Positions 1 through 7,134 of a stretch of DNA of 8,652 nt are shown here, one piece after another (the stretch's first letter is position 1; each line of letters starts with the position of its first letter). Below the pieces are notes generated by a model, which was given only the letters and a program-made list of their open reading frames with translations, made no database searches and was not told the origin of the DNA. Source of the DNA: CAWJAP01 sp963834365 (GTDB lineage Bacteria > Acidobacteriota > Vicinamibacteria > Vicinamibacterales > Vicinamibacteraceae). The translations under genes were made by a program, and so were the position numbers. The stretch is taken from positions 1 to 8,652 of the forward strand of contig CAWIBS010000017.1 in NCBI GenBank assembly GCA_963834365.1, in the 5' to 3' direction.

Positions 1-808
1 CCATCCGCAATGGCTTGCCTGGTGCCCAGTCATATGCGCCCATCAGCTCTTCGTACTTCAGGATCGTGAATCCTTCGAAGATACGAAGCAGCTCGTTCGA
101 CTCGAACTCCCACTCGGCCTCGCTGGCCTCACGATGGGCGGCTTCGACGACAACCAGGCCGCCAGGCCGAAGTGCCGCCTTCACGCGAAAGACGCTGCGC
201 TTCTCGATGGCGTAAAGAAGCGCAATCAGGTCCCATCGGTCACGCCCGAAGTCGAACTCTTCGTCAGAGACGTGGACGGCAGTGATGGTCAGGCCTTGGG
301 CCGTTGCGGCCGCCCTGGCCTCCGCGAGTCCAACCGCGGACACGTCGAAGCCGGTGACATCCCACCCTAGCCGCGCCAGGGCGAGCGCGTTGCGCCCCTG
401 CCCCATCCCGACATCGAGCGCGCGCCCTGGCTTTCGCCCGTCCACCGTCTCCATCAGCAGCCGGTTGGGCTCGGTCTTGAACTCCGGCACGCCCGAATAC
501 ACCTTGTCGTACAAGGCGCCCTCGTGGTGTGCCAGCGCGAGCCGCAGCGCGCGGTCCGCCTGCTCCGGCGAGAGCCCGCTCTTCAGCAGGTGGGTCCGAT
601 AGCGCGCGAGGGTCTCGGTCCAGGTGAGCGCCGCATTGGCCGGCAGACGTCGCCACTCGTCGAAGGCCTGGAGCGCGACCTGCCCTTCCGGCTCCTGCGC
701 AGCCGCCCGAGCGCTCCCGCTCCCGGCAACGCACCACAGGACCAGGAGCGCGGCCGCGCAGAGCCTCGATGCGACAGAGCCGTTGACGACACAGCGTGCC
801 GACAGCAT
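1..808 (-). CDS. Exported class I SAM-dependent methyltransferase, 3' end beyond window
   Basis: This is an open frame of 269 codons from ATG at 808 that runs off the left edge, so the C-terminus is missing. Residues 1-37 look like a Sec signal peptide: Arg5 and Arg15, a hydrophobic core LCAAALLVLW (16-25), and a probable cleavage after SARA (32-35). A helical stretch follows (about 45-105). The Rossmann methyltransferase core then begins: motif I ALDVGMGQGRNALALA (130-145) with the GxGxG-type SAM loop, the acidic residue Asp155 in GFDVS, the motif II region WDLIALLY (192-199), and LRPGGLVVVE (213-222). The family transfers a methyl group from SAM; the substrate cannot be told. A signal peptide on a SAM-dependent enzyme is odd, because SAM is cytoplasmic. 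The start lies 28 bp after the permease stop. There is no clear Shine-Dalgarno sequence; a TATAGT element sits 6 nt before the ATG. The fold call is secure; export is inferred. Confidence 0.85.
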   Translation of the reverse strand, partial: MLSARCVVNGSVASRLCAAALLVLWCVAGSGSARAAAQEPEGQVALQAFDEWRRLPANAALTWTETLARYRTHLLKSGLSPEQADRALRLALAHHEGALYDKVYSGVPEFKTEPNRLLMETVDGRKPGRALDVGMGQGRNALALARLGWDVTGFDVSAVGLAEARAAATAQGLTITAVHVSDEEFDFGRDRWDLIALLYAIEKRSVFRVKAALRPGGLVVVEAAHREASEAEWEFESNELLRIFEGFTILKYEELMGAYDWAPGKPLRM

Positions 809-814
809 CGGGGC

Positions 815-820
815 ACTATA
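815..820 (-). promoter_or_regulatory. Possible leaderless -10 element (TATAGT) for the methyltransferase
   Basis: Read on the minus strand, TATAGT ends 6 nt before the ATG at 808. This is the spacing expected if transcription starts at the A of the start codon. No Shine-Dalgarno sequence is present to explain initiation. I see no good -35 hexamer 16-18 nt upstream, so this is tentative. Confidence 0.3.
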
Positions 821-836
821 CCCGGAGGCCCGTGAT

Positions 837-3315
837 CTACTCGCTCCGCAGGGCGGCGACCGGATCGATGCGCATCGCACGGCGCGCGGGGAGGTAGCTC
901 GCCAGCAGGCCGACCCCGCCGAGCACGCCGATCACGACCGCGAAGCTGACTGGATCGGTCGGCGTCACGTCGTAGAGCAGCGTGCCGATGAACCGCGTGA
1001 CGGCGGCGGCGCCCACCACCCCGGCGACGACGCCCGCGGCCACCAGCTTCAGGCCCTGCCCGACCGTCAGCGCCAGCACGTCGCGCGTCGACGCGCCCAG
1101 CGCGATCCGGATGCCCAGTTCCTGCGTGCGCTGCGAGACGGCGTACGAGAGCACGCCGTAGACGCCGGCCGAGCCGAGCACCAGCGCCAGCCCGCCGAAG
1201 ATCCCGAACATCCACGAGAACAGCTCGAACGCCCAGAACCCCTTGCGGCGCACCTCGTCCATCGTCGCCACGGCAAACACCGGGACGCCTGGATCGGCCT
1301 CGCGGACGGCTGCGCGCAGCGCGCTCGTCAAGGACGCCGGGTCACCGGCTGCGCGGACGATGATGCCGGTGTTCGGCGTCTCACGCTGCCGGTAGGCGAT
1401 GAAGACCGCCGGGGCCGCGTTGGTGTCATCGTCCATCTCGGTGGTCAGGAAGTCCGGCACGACGCCAACGATGGTGAGCCACGGCGCCCCGGCGAGATCG
1501 AGCAGCTTGATGCGCCGGCCGATCGGATCCACACCTCCCAGCTCGGACCCGCCAAGCAGCGGCTTGTCAGGGGTGGTCTTCTGCGAGGCGTCGTTCGCCG
1601 CGATCACCCGGCGGACGAAGCTCACGTTGACGACGGCCACCGTCGAGCCCTGCTCCGCCTCGCTCGCGGTGAACCCGCGGCCGCGAACCAGCGGCACGTC
1701 CAGCGTCTCGAAGAACCGCCGCGTCACGCCCGCGTAGACCGCCTGCGGTTCCTGCCCGGGCTCGACCCGTGTTCCGTCCACGATCACGGGGCCGCGATCG
1801 CCACCGCCGTCGAGCGGGATGAGGTTCGAGGCCGCCGAGGCGACCACGCCGGGCGCGCGATCGATCCGGGCGAGGACGTCCTCGAGGCGCCGGGCCTTGG
1901 CGCCGGGCTCCGCATAGGCGCTGCCAGCAAGGTAGACGCGCGTCGTCATGATCGGCGCCGTATTGAAGCCGGCGTTCGCGCCCTGCAGCTTCAGGAAGCT
2001 GCGCATGAAGAGCGAGGCGCCGACGAGGAGCACCACCGCCAGCGCGACCTCGCCGACGACCAGCACGTTGCGCCCCCGCGTGCGCGCGCCGCCGCTGCCC
2101 GTCCGGCCCCCCTCGCGCATCGCCGCGACCAGATTCGTCCTCGAGACCTGCCACGCGGGCGCGAGGCCGAACAGCACGCTGGAGAACGCCGCGACGGCCA
2201 CCGTGTAGATCAACGTCGTCGGGTCGAGGCGGAACTTGATCAGGTAGGGCACGTCGTCGGCCGGCACGCCGGCCGTGACGAGCGTGAGGCCGACGTCGGT
2301 GAGGACGATGCCGAGCGGGACCGACACGAGGCCGAGCACGAGCGCCTCGGTGAGCAGTTGGCGCACCAGGCGCCCGCGTCCGGCGCCGAGGGCCGACCGC
2401 AAGGACATCTCGCGCGCACGGGACGTGGCGCGGGCGAGCAGCAGGTTCGCGACGTTCGCGCAGGCGATGAGCAGGACCAGCGTCACGGCGCCGAGTGCCG
2501 CGACGGTCGCCACCTTCACGACGTCCGGCGCGAAATAGTCGCGCAGCGGCCGCACGTGGGCGCCCCAGCCCTTGTTCTCGGCGTGGGCCGCCGCGAGCCG
2601 GGCCGTCACCGCGCCCAGGTCCTCGCGCGCGCGTTCGATCGTCACGCCGTCCTTGAGCCGGCCGAACAGCTGCGAGATCGCGCGCGCCCCTGGGCGCCTC
2701 GTGCGCGAGCGGCGCCAGCGCGACGTATGCCGTCTGCAGGAACGGGAACATCACGTCGGCCGGAAGCACGCCGACGACGGTATGGGGGCGGCCGTTGATC
2801 GGGATGGCCTGCCCGACGATGTTCGGATCGGCGTTGTAGCGACGCCGCCAGAGCTGATCGGTGAGGACGACCACTGGACCGGCGCCCGGCTGGTCGTCGG
2901 TCGCGTCGATCTCGCGGCCGAGCGCCGGGACCACGCCGAGCATGCGGAACAGGCCCGCGCTCACGGCCGCGCCCATGACGCGCTCGGGATCCCCGCGGCC
3001 CGTCAGCGTCAGACTGCGGTCCTGTACGGCCGCGAGCGCCTCGAAGGAGGTCGCCTGGCGCTGCCAGTCCAGGAAGTCGGGATACGACGTCGGCGATCGA
3101 CTATCGCCCGCCGTGCGCCGCATCGACCAGAGGTCCACGAGCCGTTCGGGATCGTGGAACGGCAGCGGCTGGACGAGCGTCGAGTGCACGACGCTGAACA
3201 TCGTGGCGTTGGCGCCGATACCGAGCGCCAGACAGAGGATGGCGAGTCCCGTCAACAGCGGCGCCCGGACCAGCGTGCGAACGGCGTAGCGAACGTCCTG
3301 CGCAAACGTATCCAC
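837..3315 (-). CDS. ADOP-family duplicated ABC transporter permease (MacB/FtsX type), one frameshift
   Basis: The whole gene encodes about 825 residues, the usual size for the acidobacterial duplicated orphan permease family. The GTG start at 3315 is fixed by GGAGG 4 nt upstream and an in-frame stop shortly before it. The protein starts with the family-typical cytoplasmic segment and a first membrane helix (about 20-43, GLAILCLALGIGANATMF). A MacB-like periplasmic domain follows, then an FtsX domain (from about 268, with LIACANVANLLLARA), a helix near 425, a second periplasmic domain, and a C-terminal FtsX domain ending in PARRAMRIDPVAALRSE. These permeases lack a fused ATPase, and their substrates are mostly unknown; roles in export or mechanotransmission are inferred from MacB. 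The reading frame breaks at about 2679-2694: residues up to HEAPRGAR are in one frame and ISQLFGRLKDGVTIERA onward in another. No ATPase or regulator gene is in view. The downstream methyltransferase may be co-transcribed. Confidence 0.9.
2679..2694 (-). other. Frameshift site in the permease (GC-repeat next to a G4 run)
   Basis: The coding strand here reads cccaggggcgcgcgcgatc. Removing one G from the run of four, or adding one GC unit to the dinucleotide repeat, joins the upstream HEAPRGAR frame to the downstream ISQLFGRLK frame. Both fixes give a family-like sequence, so I cannot choose between them. As written, the upstream frame continues out of register with an Arg/Ala-rich translation. 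Confidence 0.85.
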
Positions 3316-3319
3316 GATG

Positions 3320-3324
3320 CCTCC
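3320..3324 (-). promoter_or_regulatory. Ribosome binding site of the permease gene
   Basis: GGAGG on the minus strand, 4 nt before the GTG at 3315. It decides the non-ATG start, and an in-frame stop a few codons further upstream excludes a longer protein. Confidence 0.75.
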
Positions 3325-3481
3325 GATTGGCCCGCATTAACTCAAATCCCGTGCCAGGAGTGCCCGGGGACCCGGCCCATGCAACGAGGCGGTCAACGAG
3401 AAGTACGGCGGAACGGGTGTCCGGAAGCGGACGGTTCGTCCCGCAAGCGAGCCAGGGTCGCGACGCCTGGCACGAGCGCGC

Positions 3482-3487
3482 TAGACT
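3482..3487 (+). promoter_or_regulatory. Possible leaderless -10 element (TAGACT) for the isomerase gene
   Basis: TAGACT fits the TAnnnT pattern and ends 6 nt before the ATG at 3494, exactly the spacing of TATAGT before the methyltransferase start. No Shine-Dalgarno sequence precedes this ATG. A -35 element is not evident, so confidence is low. Confidence 0.3.
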
Positions 3488-3493
3488 CCCTGT

Positions 3494-4379
3494 ATGCCTA
3501 CACGGCGAACGTTCCTCCAGCAGACCGCCGCATGCGCGGCGGCCGGAGCCCTTGCGCCCATGAGCCTTGCCGGCCAGCCACGATACAAGATGGGGCTTCA
3601 GCTGTACACCATCCGCGACGCGATGGCGCGCGACGTGGCCGGCACGCTGAAGCGCATCGCGGCCCTGGGCTACCAGGAGGTCGAAACCTATGGGTTCGAT
3701 CCCGAGGCGATCGGCTACTACAAGCTGCCGGCGCGCGAGTTCGCGCAGCTGCTGCGCGACAACGGGCTGACGAGCCCGAGCGGCCACTACGACCTGAACC
3801 GGTTCGCGACCGCGAGCGACGCCGACCTCAATCGCTACGTCGACCGCTGCATCGAAGGCGCGCGGCTCGTCGGCCACAGCTACATCACCTGGCCGTTCCT
3901 CGATCCGCCGCTCAGGCCGATCGAGCCGTTCTCGCGGATCGTCGCCCGGTTCAACGCGATCGGCGAGCGGATCGCGAAGGGCGGCCTGCAGTTCGCGTAT
4001 CACAACCACGGCTTCGAGTTCACCGAGCAGGACGGCCGCATTCCGTACGACATCGTCCTGCGCGAGACGGATTCCAAGCTGGTCAAGCTGCAGGTCGATC
4101 TCTACTGGCTGTCGCGTGATTCGAAACAGACGCCGCGCTACTGGTTCGAGCGCGCCCCGGGCCGCTACGTGATGTGGCACGTCAAGGACATGCACAAGGT
4201 CTCGCGCGACTACACCGAGCTCGGCAACGGCTAGCATCGACTACACGCGGATCTGGCCCGACGCGGCGTTCTCGGGCATGAAGCACTTCTTCGTGGAGCA
4301 GGGCGGCAACTTCGCGAAGGACTCCATGCAGAGCGTCACCGACTGCGCCGCCTACGTGAAACGCTTCCTGCTGCCGTAG
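3494..4379 (+). CDS. Tat-exported sugar phosphate isomerase/epimerase-like TIM-barrel protein, one frameshift near the C-terminus
   Basis: The protein is 294 residues when read across a one-base insertion. The N-terminus is a Tat signal: RRTFLQQ (4-10), then an Ala-rich stretch and SLAGQ (24-28). The mature part belongs to the AP-endonuclease-2/xylose-isomerase-like barrel family: GLQLYTIRD (34-42), EVETYGF (62-68), SGHYDL (96-101), YHNHGFEF (169-176), VKLQVDLYW (197-205) and WHVKDMH (228-234). Metal ligands in this family are typically Glu, Asp and His residues in those strands, ending with a Glu near the C-terminus. Here that Glu is in KHFFVEQ, which lies after the frameshift. As sequenced, the frame stops with TAG at 4232-4234 after ELGNG; dropping T4232 gives ELGNGSIDYTRIWP and runs to the TAG at 4377-4379. 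The start is the only ATG that preserves the twin-arginine motif. The likely role is isomerisation or epimerisation of a sugar or related polyol outside the cytoplasm; the substrate is unknown. Confidence 0.88.
4232..4232 (+). other. Single-base insertion (T) truncating the isomerase
   Basis: GGC TAG CAT CGA becomes GGC AGC ATC GAC when this T is removed. This restores GNGSIDYTRIWP, which this family commonly has at the position. The restored frame stays open for 48 more codons to a normal stop, so the extra base is probably an assembly error or a very recent mutation. Confidence 0.85.
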
Positions 4380-4533
4380 CGCCCGTCGAGCTTCGCGGCT
4401 CAGTCGACTTCACTGATCGGCTTGACCGTTTCGCGCGAGCCATGCTGCACTGAAAGCGCCGAACGCCCAACGTCGGCTGCGCGTCGTCAGACGGGCCAGC
4501 CGGCGTGTCCTTTCCACCGGGCAGGAGGCAAAC
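4380..4533 (+). other. Intergenic spacer between isomerase and dehydrogenase
   Basis: These 154 bp contain no gene I can support. There is no clear terminator hairpin and no recognisable promoter. The only firm signal is the ribosome binding site at its right end. The two genes could be one transcript, but the gap also leaves room for a separate promoter. Confidence 0.5.
4523..4528 (+). promoter_or_regulatory. Ribosome binding site of the sugar dehydrogenase
   Basis: A perfect AGGAGG 5 nt before the ATG at 4534. It favours this start over the in-frame ATGs at 4558 and 4570, even though it adds a longer, charged n-region to the signal peptide. Confidence 0.8.
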
Positions 4534-4872
4534 ATGCATCGCGAAAGTTTGACGGGCATGGTGCGAGCCATGGCGCGAGGCGCCGTGGTCGTCTGGAGCA
4601 TCCTCGCGCTTCCACTCTCGATCGGGGCCCAGGCACTGGTCGATCCGACTCTCAACGTCTCGACGGTGGTGAGCGGCCTCGACCAGCCGATCGCCATGGC
4701 GTTCATCGGACCGGACGACATTCTGGTGACCGAGAAGGCATCGGGACAGGTCAAGCGGGTGACCGCGGGCGCGGTGACCGGCGTCGTGCTCGACCTGGCC
4801 GTGAACTCCAGCAGCGAACGGGGGCTGCTGGGCATCGCGCTGCACCCGCGGTTTCCGCGCGTGCCGTATGTC

Positions 4873-4873
4873 G
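4873..4873 (+). other. Frameshift 1 in the dehydrogenase (extra G)
   Basis: The upstream frame reads VPYVVSLQH; the downstream frame reads YLYNTESTTGADSN. Omitting this G joins them as VPYVYLYNTEST, a family-typical junction. Confidence 0.85.
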
Positions 4874-5206
4874 TATCTCTACAACACGGAGAGCACGACC
4901 GGCGCCGACTCGAACGTCCTGGCGGAAGTGCCCCTGCTCGGCAATCGCGTGGATCGTTTCGTCTGGAACGGCAGCACGCTGACCTTCGACCGGAACATCA
5001 TCCGGCTGCGAGCGTTCCAGAACGATCGCAACAACGTCGCCGATCCGACGCTGCCCGTGCTGCGCGGCAATCACAACGGCGGCGTGCTGCGCTTCGGCCC
5101 CGACCGCAAGCTGTACATCATCTACGGCGACAACGGCCGTCGCGGCCTCACGCAGAACAACCTGGCGGGTCCGGTGCCGGACGACGATTTCGGCGGACCT
5201 GCTCCC

Positions 5207-5208
5207 GG
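5207..5208 (+). other. Frameshift 2 in the dehydrogenase (extra G)
   Basis: CCC GGA TGA stops the frame after DDDFGGPAPG. Removing one of the two Gs gives FGGPAPDDAHFTGVVLRLND, which reads straight into the next segment. Confidence 0.85.
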
Positions 5209-5289
5209 ATGACGCCCACTTCACCGGGGTCGTGCTCCGCCTCAACGACGACGGCCGGACGCCGCGTGACAACCCGTTCTTCTTCGGGT

Positions 5290-5358
5290 TCGGCCGGCGC
5301 GGCGACGTCACGCGACTTCGGCGAGCCGTCAGGACACGAATCGGCCGGCTCGGCGTCG
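5290..5358 (+). repeat. Imperfect 18-bp direct repeat bounding a 51-bp in-frame insertion
   Basis: Positions 5290-5307 and 5341-5358 match at 16 of 18 bases (tcggccggcgcggcgacg against tcggccggctcggcgtcg), offset by 51 bp or 17 codons. Collapsing one repeat gives NPFFFGF followed by GRLGVEVLRNLQRTFAYG. This aligns without gaps to the NPFF...GGEVGANIQ..FAYG pattern I recall for the family. The repeat is seen directly; the comparison is from memory. Confidence 0.5.
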
Positions 5359-5497
5359 AAGTGCTCCGCAACCTCCAGCGCACGTTCGCCTATGGCGTCC
5401 GTAACAGCTTCGGCATGACCTTCGACCCGAAGACCGGCTACCTATGGACCACCGAGAACGGCGGGCGCGCCTTCGACGAAATCAATCGCGTGGACCC

Positions 5498-5499
5498 GG
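5498..5499 (+). other. Frameshift 3 in the dehydrogenase (missing G)
   Basis: The upstream frame ends in FDEINRVDPASTAAGCR. Adding one G here gives DEINRVDPGFNGGWVQVMGP, which continues to the natural stop at 6059-6061. Confidence 0.88.
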
Positions 5500-6072
5500 C
5501 TTCAACGGCGGCTGGGTGCAGGTGATGGGACCGCTCGCGCGCGTCCAGGAGTTCAAGGAGATCGAGGTCGCCGCGGGGTTCGGCCCCAATGGCCCGGCCG
5601 GGCTCCAGCAGCTGCGCTTCCCGGCGACCCGCATTGCCGACACGCCGGAGGAGGCGAGAGCCCGGCTGCTCCACCTGCCAGGCTTCCGCTTGCGCGACCC
5701 CGAATTCAGCTGGAAGAACGTCGTGCCGCCGGCGGCCCTGGGCTTCATCCGCGGCGACGGGCTCGGCAAGCAGTACGACGGCGATCTGATCGTCGGATCG
5801 GCGGTGGCGCGCGCCACCAACGCGGGCAATCTCTATCGGTTCCGGTTGAATCGCCAGCGGACCGCGTTCAGGTTCGCGGATCCCGCCCTCCAGGACAAGG
5901 TGGCCGACAACATCGCGCTCGACGATTTCGAGACCGAAGGCGGTGAGATCCTGTTCGGCACCGGCTTCGGGATCGTCACGCACATCGAGACCGGGGCCGA
6001 CGGCGGGCTGTATCTGGTGAGCCCGTCGGCCGGCGCGATCAGCAAGATATCGAAGAACTGACGACCGGTTCC

Positions 6073-6109
6073 CGCGGGCGGCGGACCGCGACCCTGACCG
6101 CCGCCCGCG
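6073..6109 (+). terminator. GC hairpin after the dehydrogenase, terminator-like without a U-tract
   Basis: A perfect 12-bp stem pairs 6073-6084 with 6098-6109 (arms cgcgggcggcgg and ccgccgcccgcg) around a 13-nt loop. It starts 12 nt after the dehydrogenase stop and ends 33 nt before the next ATG. The following bases (ccttggcccc) are not T-rich, so classical intrinsic termination is doubtful. It could instead stabilise the 3' end of the message or weaken read-through into the next gene. Confidence 0.55.
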
Positions 6110-6141
6110 CCTTGGCCCCGCTTCAGGGACGCGGATTCGCA

Positions 6142-7134
6142 ATGAGCCTGACCGACGACTCCCCCGACGCTGGACCGGCCGTCGCGCCGCGCCGGCGGCG
6201 ATGGCTTGCCGCGGTCGCCGTGCTGTCGGGCGTCATCGGGCTGGCGCTGATGCTCGCGTCCGAGAACCTCGGCGCCGGCCGGATATTCGACGTCACGCTG
6301 CACTACCCGGGGATCGACAAGATCGCGCATCTCGTACAGTACGCGCTCGTCTTCCTCGCTGTCTGGTGGCTGCTCGGCAAGCTCGTCGAGGGCCGCGCGG
6401 CGCGCGCGGCGGCCGCCGCGGCGATCGCGCTCCTGCTGGGCGTCGTCGACGAGATGTTCCAGCGGTCCGTGGCCAACCGCAGCTTCGAGATCGCCGACCT
6501 GGGGGCGAACCTGTGCGGGGTCCTGCTCGGGATCGGCCTTGGACCGGTGCTGCCCTCCAGGCGAACCGCTCGGAGGGTCGTCGCCGTGGCCGTGATCGGC
6601 GCCACTGCCCTCGCCGTCCAGTCGTACCGGCACCTGCGGCACTTCAACCGCGGCATGCTGTACACGCGCCAGGGCGATCTCCCGAAGGCCCTGGTGGAAT
6701 ATCGGCTGGCGCTCCAGGACGGGCTCGACTCGCCGTCGTTCTACAACGAGCTGGCGTGGATCGAGGTCGAGTCGGGCACCGGCGACGCCAGGGCCGCGGT
6801 CGATTACGCCGCCAGCGCGCTGGCCGCGACGCCGCGCAACCCCGACGTGCTCGATACCTACGGCTGGGCCCTGCACCACGCGGGCCGCTCGCGTGAAGCG
6901 CTGCCGCTCCTCGAACGCGCGTTCGCGGGCAAGCCGGGCATGTTCTGCATCCACTACCATCTCGGCGAGGTGTACGGCGCGCTCGGGGACGGCGTGCGCG
7001 CCGAGAGGCACCTTCGCGAACAGATGCGGCTCTTCCCCCGCGCCAGCGAGGCGCGCCGGGCGGAACAGTCGCTGCGGCGCCGGGGCCTGGTCGTGACCGG
7101 AACGCCGCCTCCCACGCGTACCCAGCGATCCTGA
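6142..7134 (+). CDS. VanZ-like membrane protein fused to a C-terminal TPR domain
   Basis: The protein has 330 residues in an intact frame. A TTG ten codons upstream (6112) would overlap the space just behind the hairpin, so I prefer the ATG at 6142; its Shine-Dalgarno sequence is weak. After a basic RRRR (17-20) there are about five membrane helices: 21-40, 63-79, 89-103, 118-137 and 146-160. The VanZ signature is visible: DKIAH (59-63), DEMFQ (103-107) and DLGANLCG (119-126). Residues about 168-300 are TPR-like helical repeats: FNRGMLYTRQGDLPKALVEY, a second from 199, DVLDTYGWALHHAGRSREAL (235-254), and YHLGEVYGALGDGVRAERHL (272-291). The founding VanZ gives low-level teicoplanin resistance by an unknown mechanism, and most VanZ-like proteins have no assigned role. 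The TPR half suggests binding of a protein partner. The gene is downstream of the hairpin and probably transcribed separately or at lower level. Confidence 0.85.
   Translation: MSLTDDSPDAGPAVAPRRRRWLAAVAVLSGVIGLALMLASENLGAGRIFDVTLHYPGIDKIAHLVQYALVFLAVWWLLGKLVEGRAARAAAAAAIALLLGVVDEMFQRSVANRSFEIADLGANLCGVLLGIGLGPVLPSRRTARRVVAVAVIGATALAVQSYRHLRHFNRGMLYTRQGDLPKALVEYRLALQDGLDSPSFYNELAWIEVESGTGDARAAVDYAASALAATPRNPDVLDTYGWALHHAGRSREALPLLERAFAGKPGMFCIHYHLGEVYGALGDGVRAERHLREQMRLFPRASEARRAEQSLRRRGLVVTGTPPPTRTQRS

Larger units (their letters stand above)
3316..3493. promoter_or_regulatory. Divergent intergenic region between permease and isomerase genes
   Basis: This 178-bp gap separates genes transcribed away from each other, so it should hold promoters for both. 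On the minus strand the permease has a Shine-Dalgarno GGAGG at 3320-3324. On the plus strand TAGACT (3482-3487) lies 6 nt before the isomerase ATG. I see no convincing -35 box, operator palindrome or small gene. Confidence 0.5.
4534..6061 (+). pseudogene. Secreted PQQ-type glucose/sorbosone dehydrogenase family protein, three frameshifts
   Basis: Read across the breaks, this encodes about 508 residues of the soluble glucose dehydrogenase/aldose sugar dehydrogenase beta-propeller family. These enzymes oxidise sugars with PQQ in the periplasm. An N-terminal signal peptide (core AVVVWSILALPLSIG, cleavage near AQA) is followed by LDQPIAMAFIGPDDILVTEK and RGLLGIALHPRF. Next come GNHNGGVLRFGPDRKLYI, with the His (5072-5074, near residue 180) expected to act as catalytic base, then YGDNGRRG, FAYGVRNSFGMTFDP with the PQQ-contacting Arg, DPEFSWK, and the closing GLYLVSPSAGAISKISKN. 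Frame changes are needed at 4873 (extra G), 5207-5208 (extra G) and 5498-5499 (missing G). The parts are otherwise well conserved and all key blocks survive, so sequencing or assembly error is at least as likely as decay. A 51-bp in-frame insertion lies at about 5290-5341. PQQ is the family's usual cofactor; it is not proven here. Confidence 0.85.

Noticed and set aside
722..808. Lipoprotein signal in the methyltransferase
   Set aside because: The Cys residues in the hydrophobic stretch are preceded by LW or RL rather than a lipobox, so lipidation is unlikely; an ordinary Sec signal fits better.
264..1215. Minus-strand open frames at 264-737 and 583-1215
   Set aside because: Both are out-of-register readings of the methyltransferase and permease. 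They are Arg/Gly/Ala-rich, while the adjacent frame carries the conserved motifs.
624..2798. A 724-codon open frame on the plus strand across the permease region
   Set aside because: It is antisense to the permease. Its translation is low-complexity, rich in Arg, His, Asp and Ala, with no domain, while the minus strand gives clear FtsX/MacB sequence.
4229..4240. Programmed frameshifting as the explanation for the isomerase break
   Set aside because: There is no slippery heptamer, no downstream pseudoknot or stem that I can see, and no upstream Shine-Dalgarno-like stimulator. A simple extra T explains it.
6112..6141. TTG at 6112 as the start of the VanZ-TPR protein
   Set aside because: It would add ten non-conserved-looking residues and begin 2 nt after the hairpin with no ribosome binding site. 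The ATG at 6142 leaves a normal short N-terminus before the first helix.
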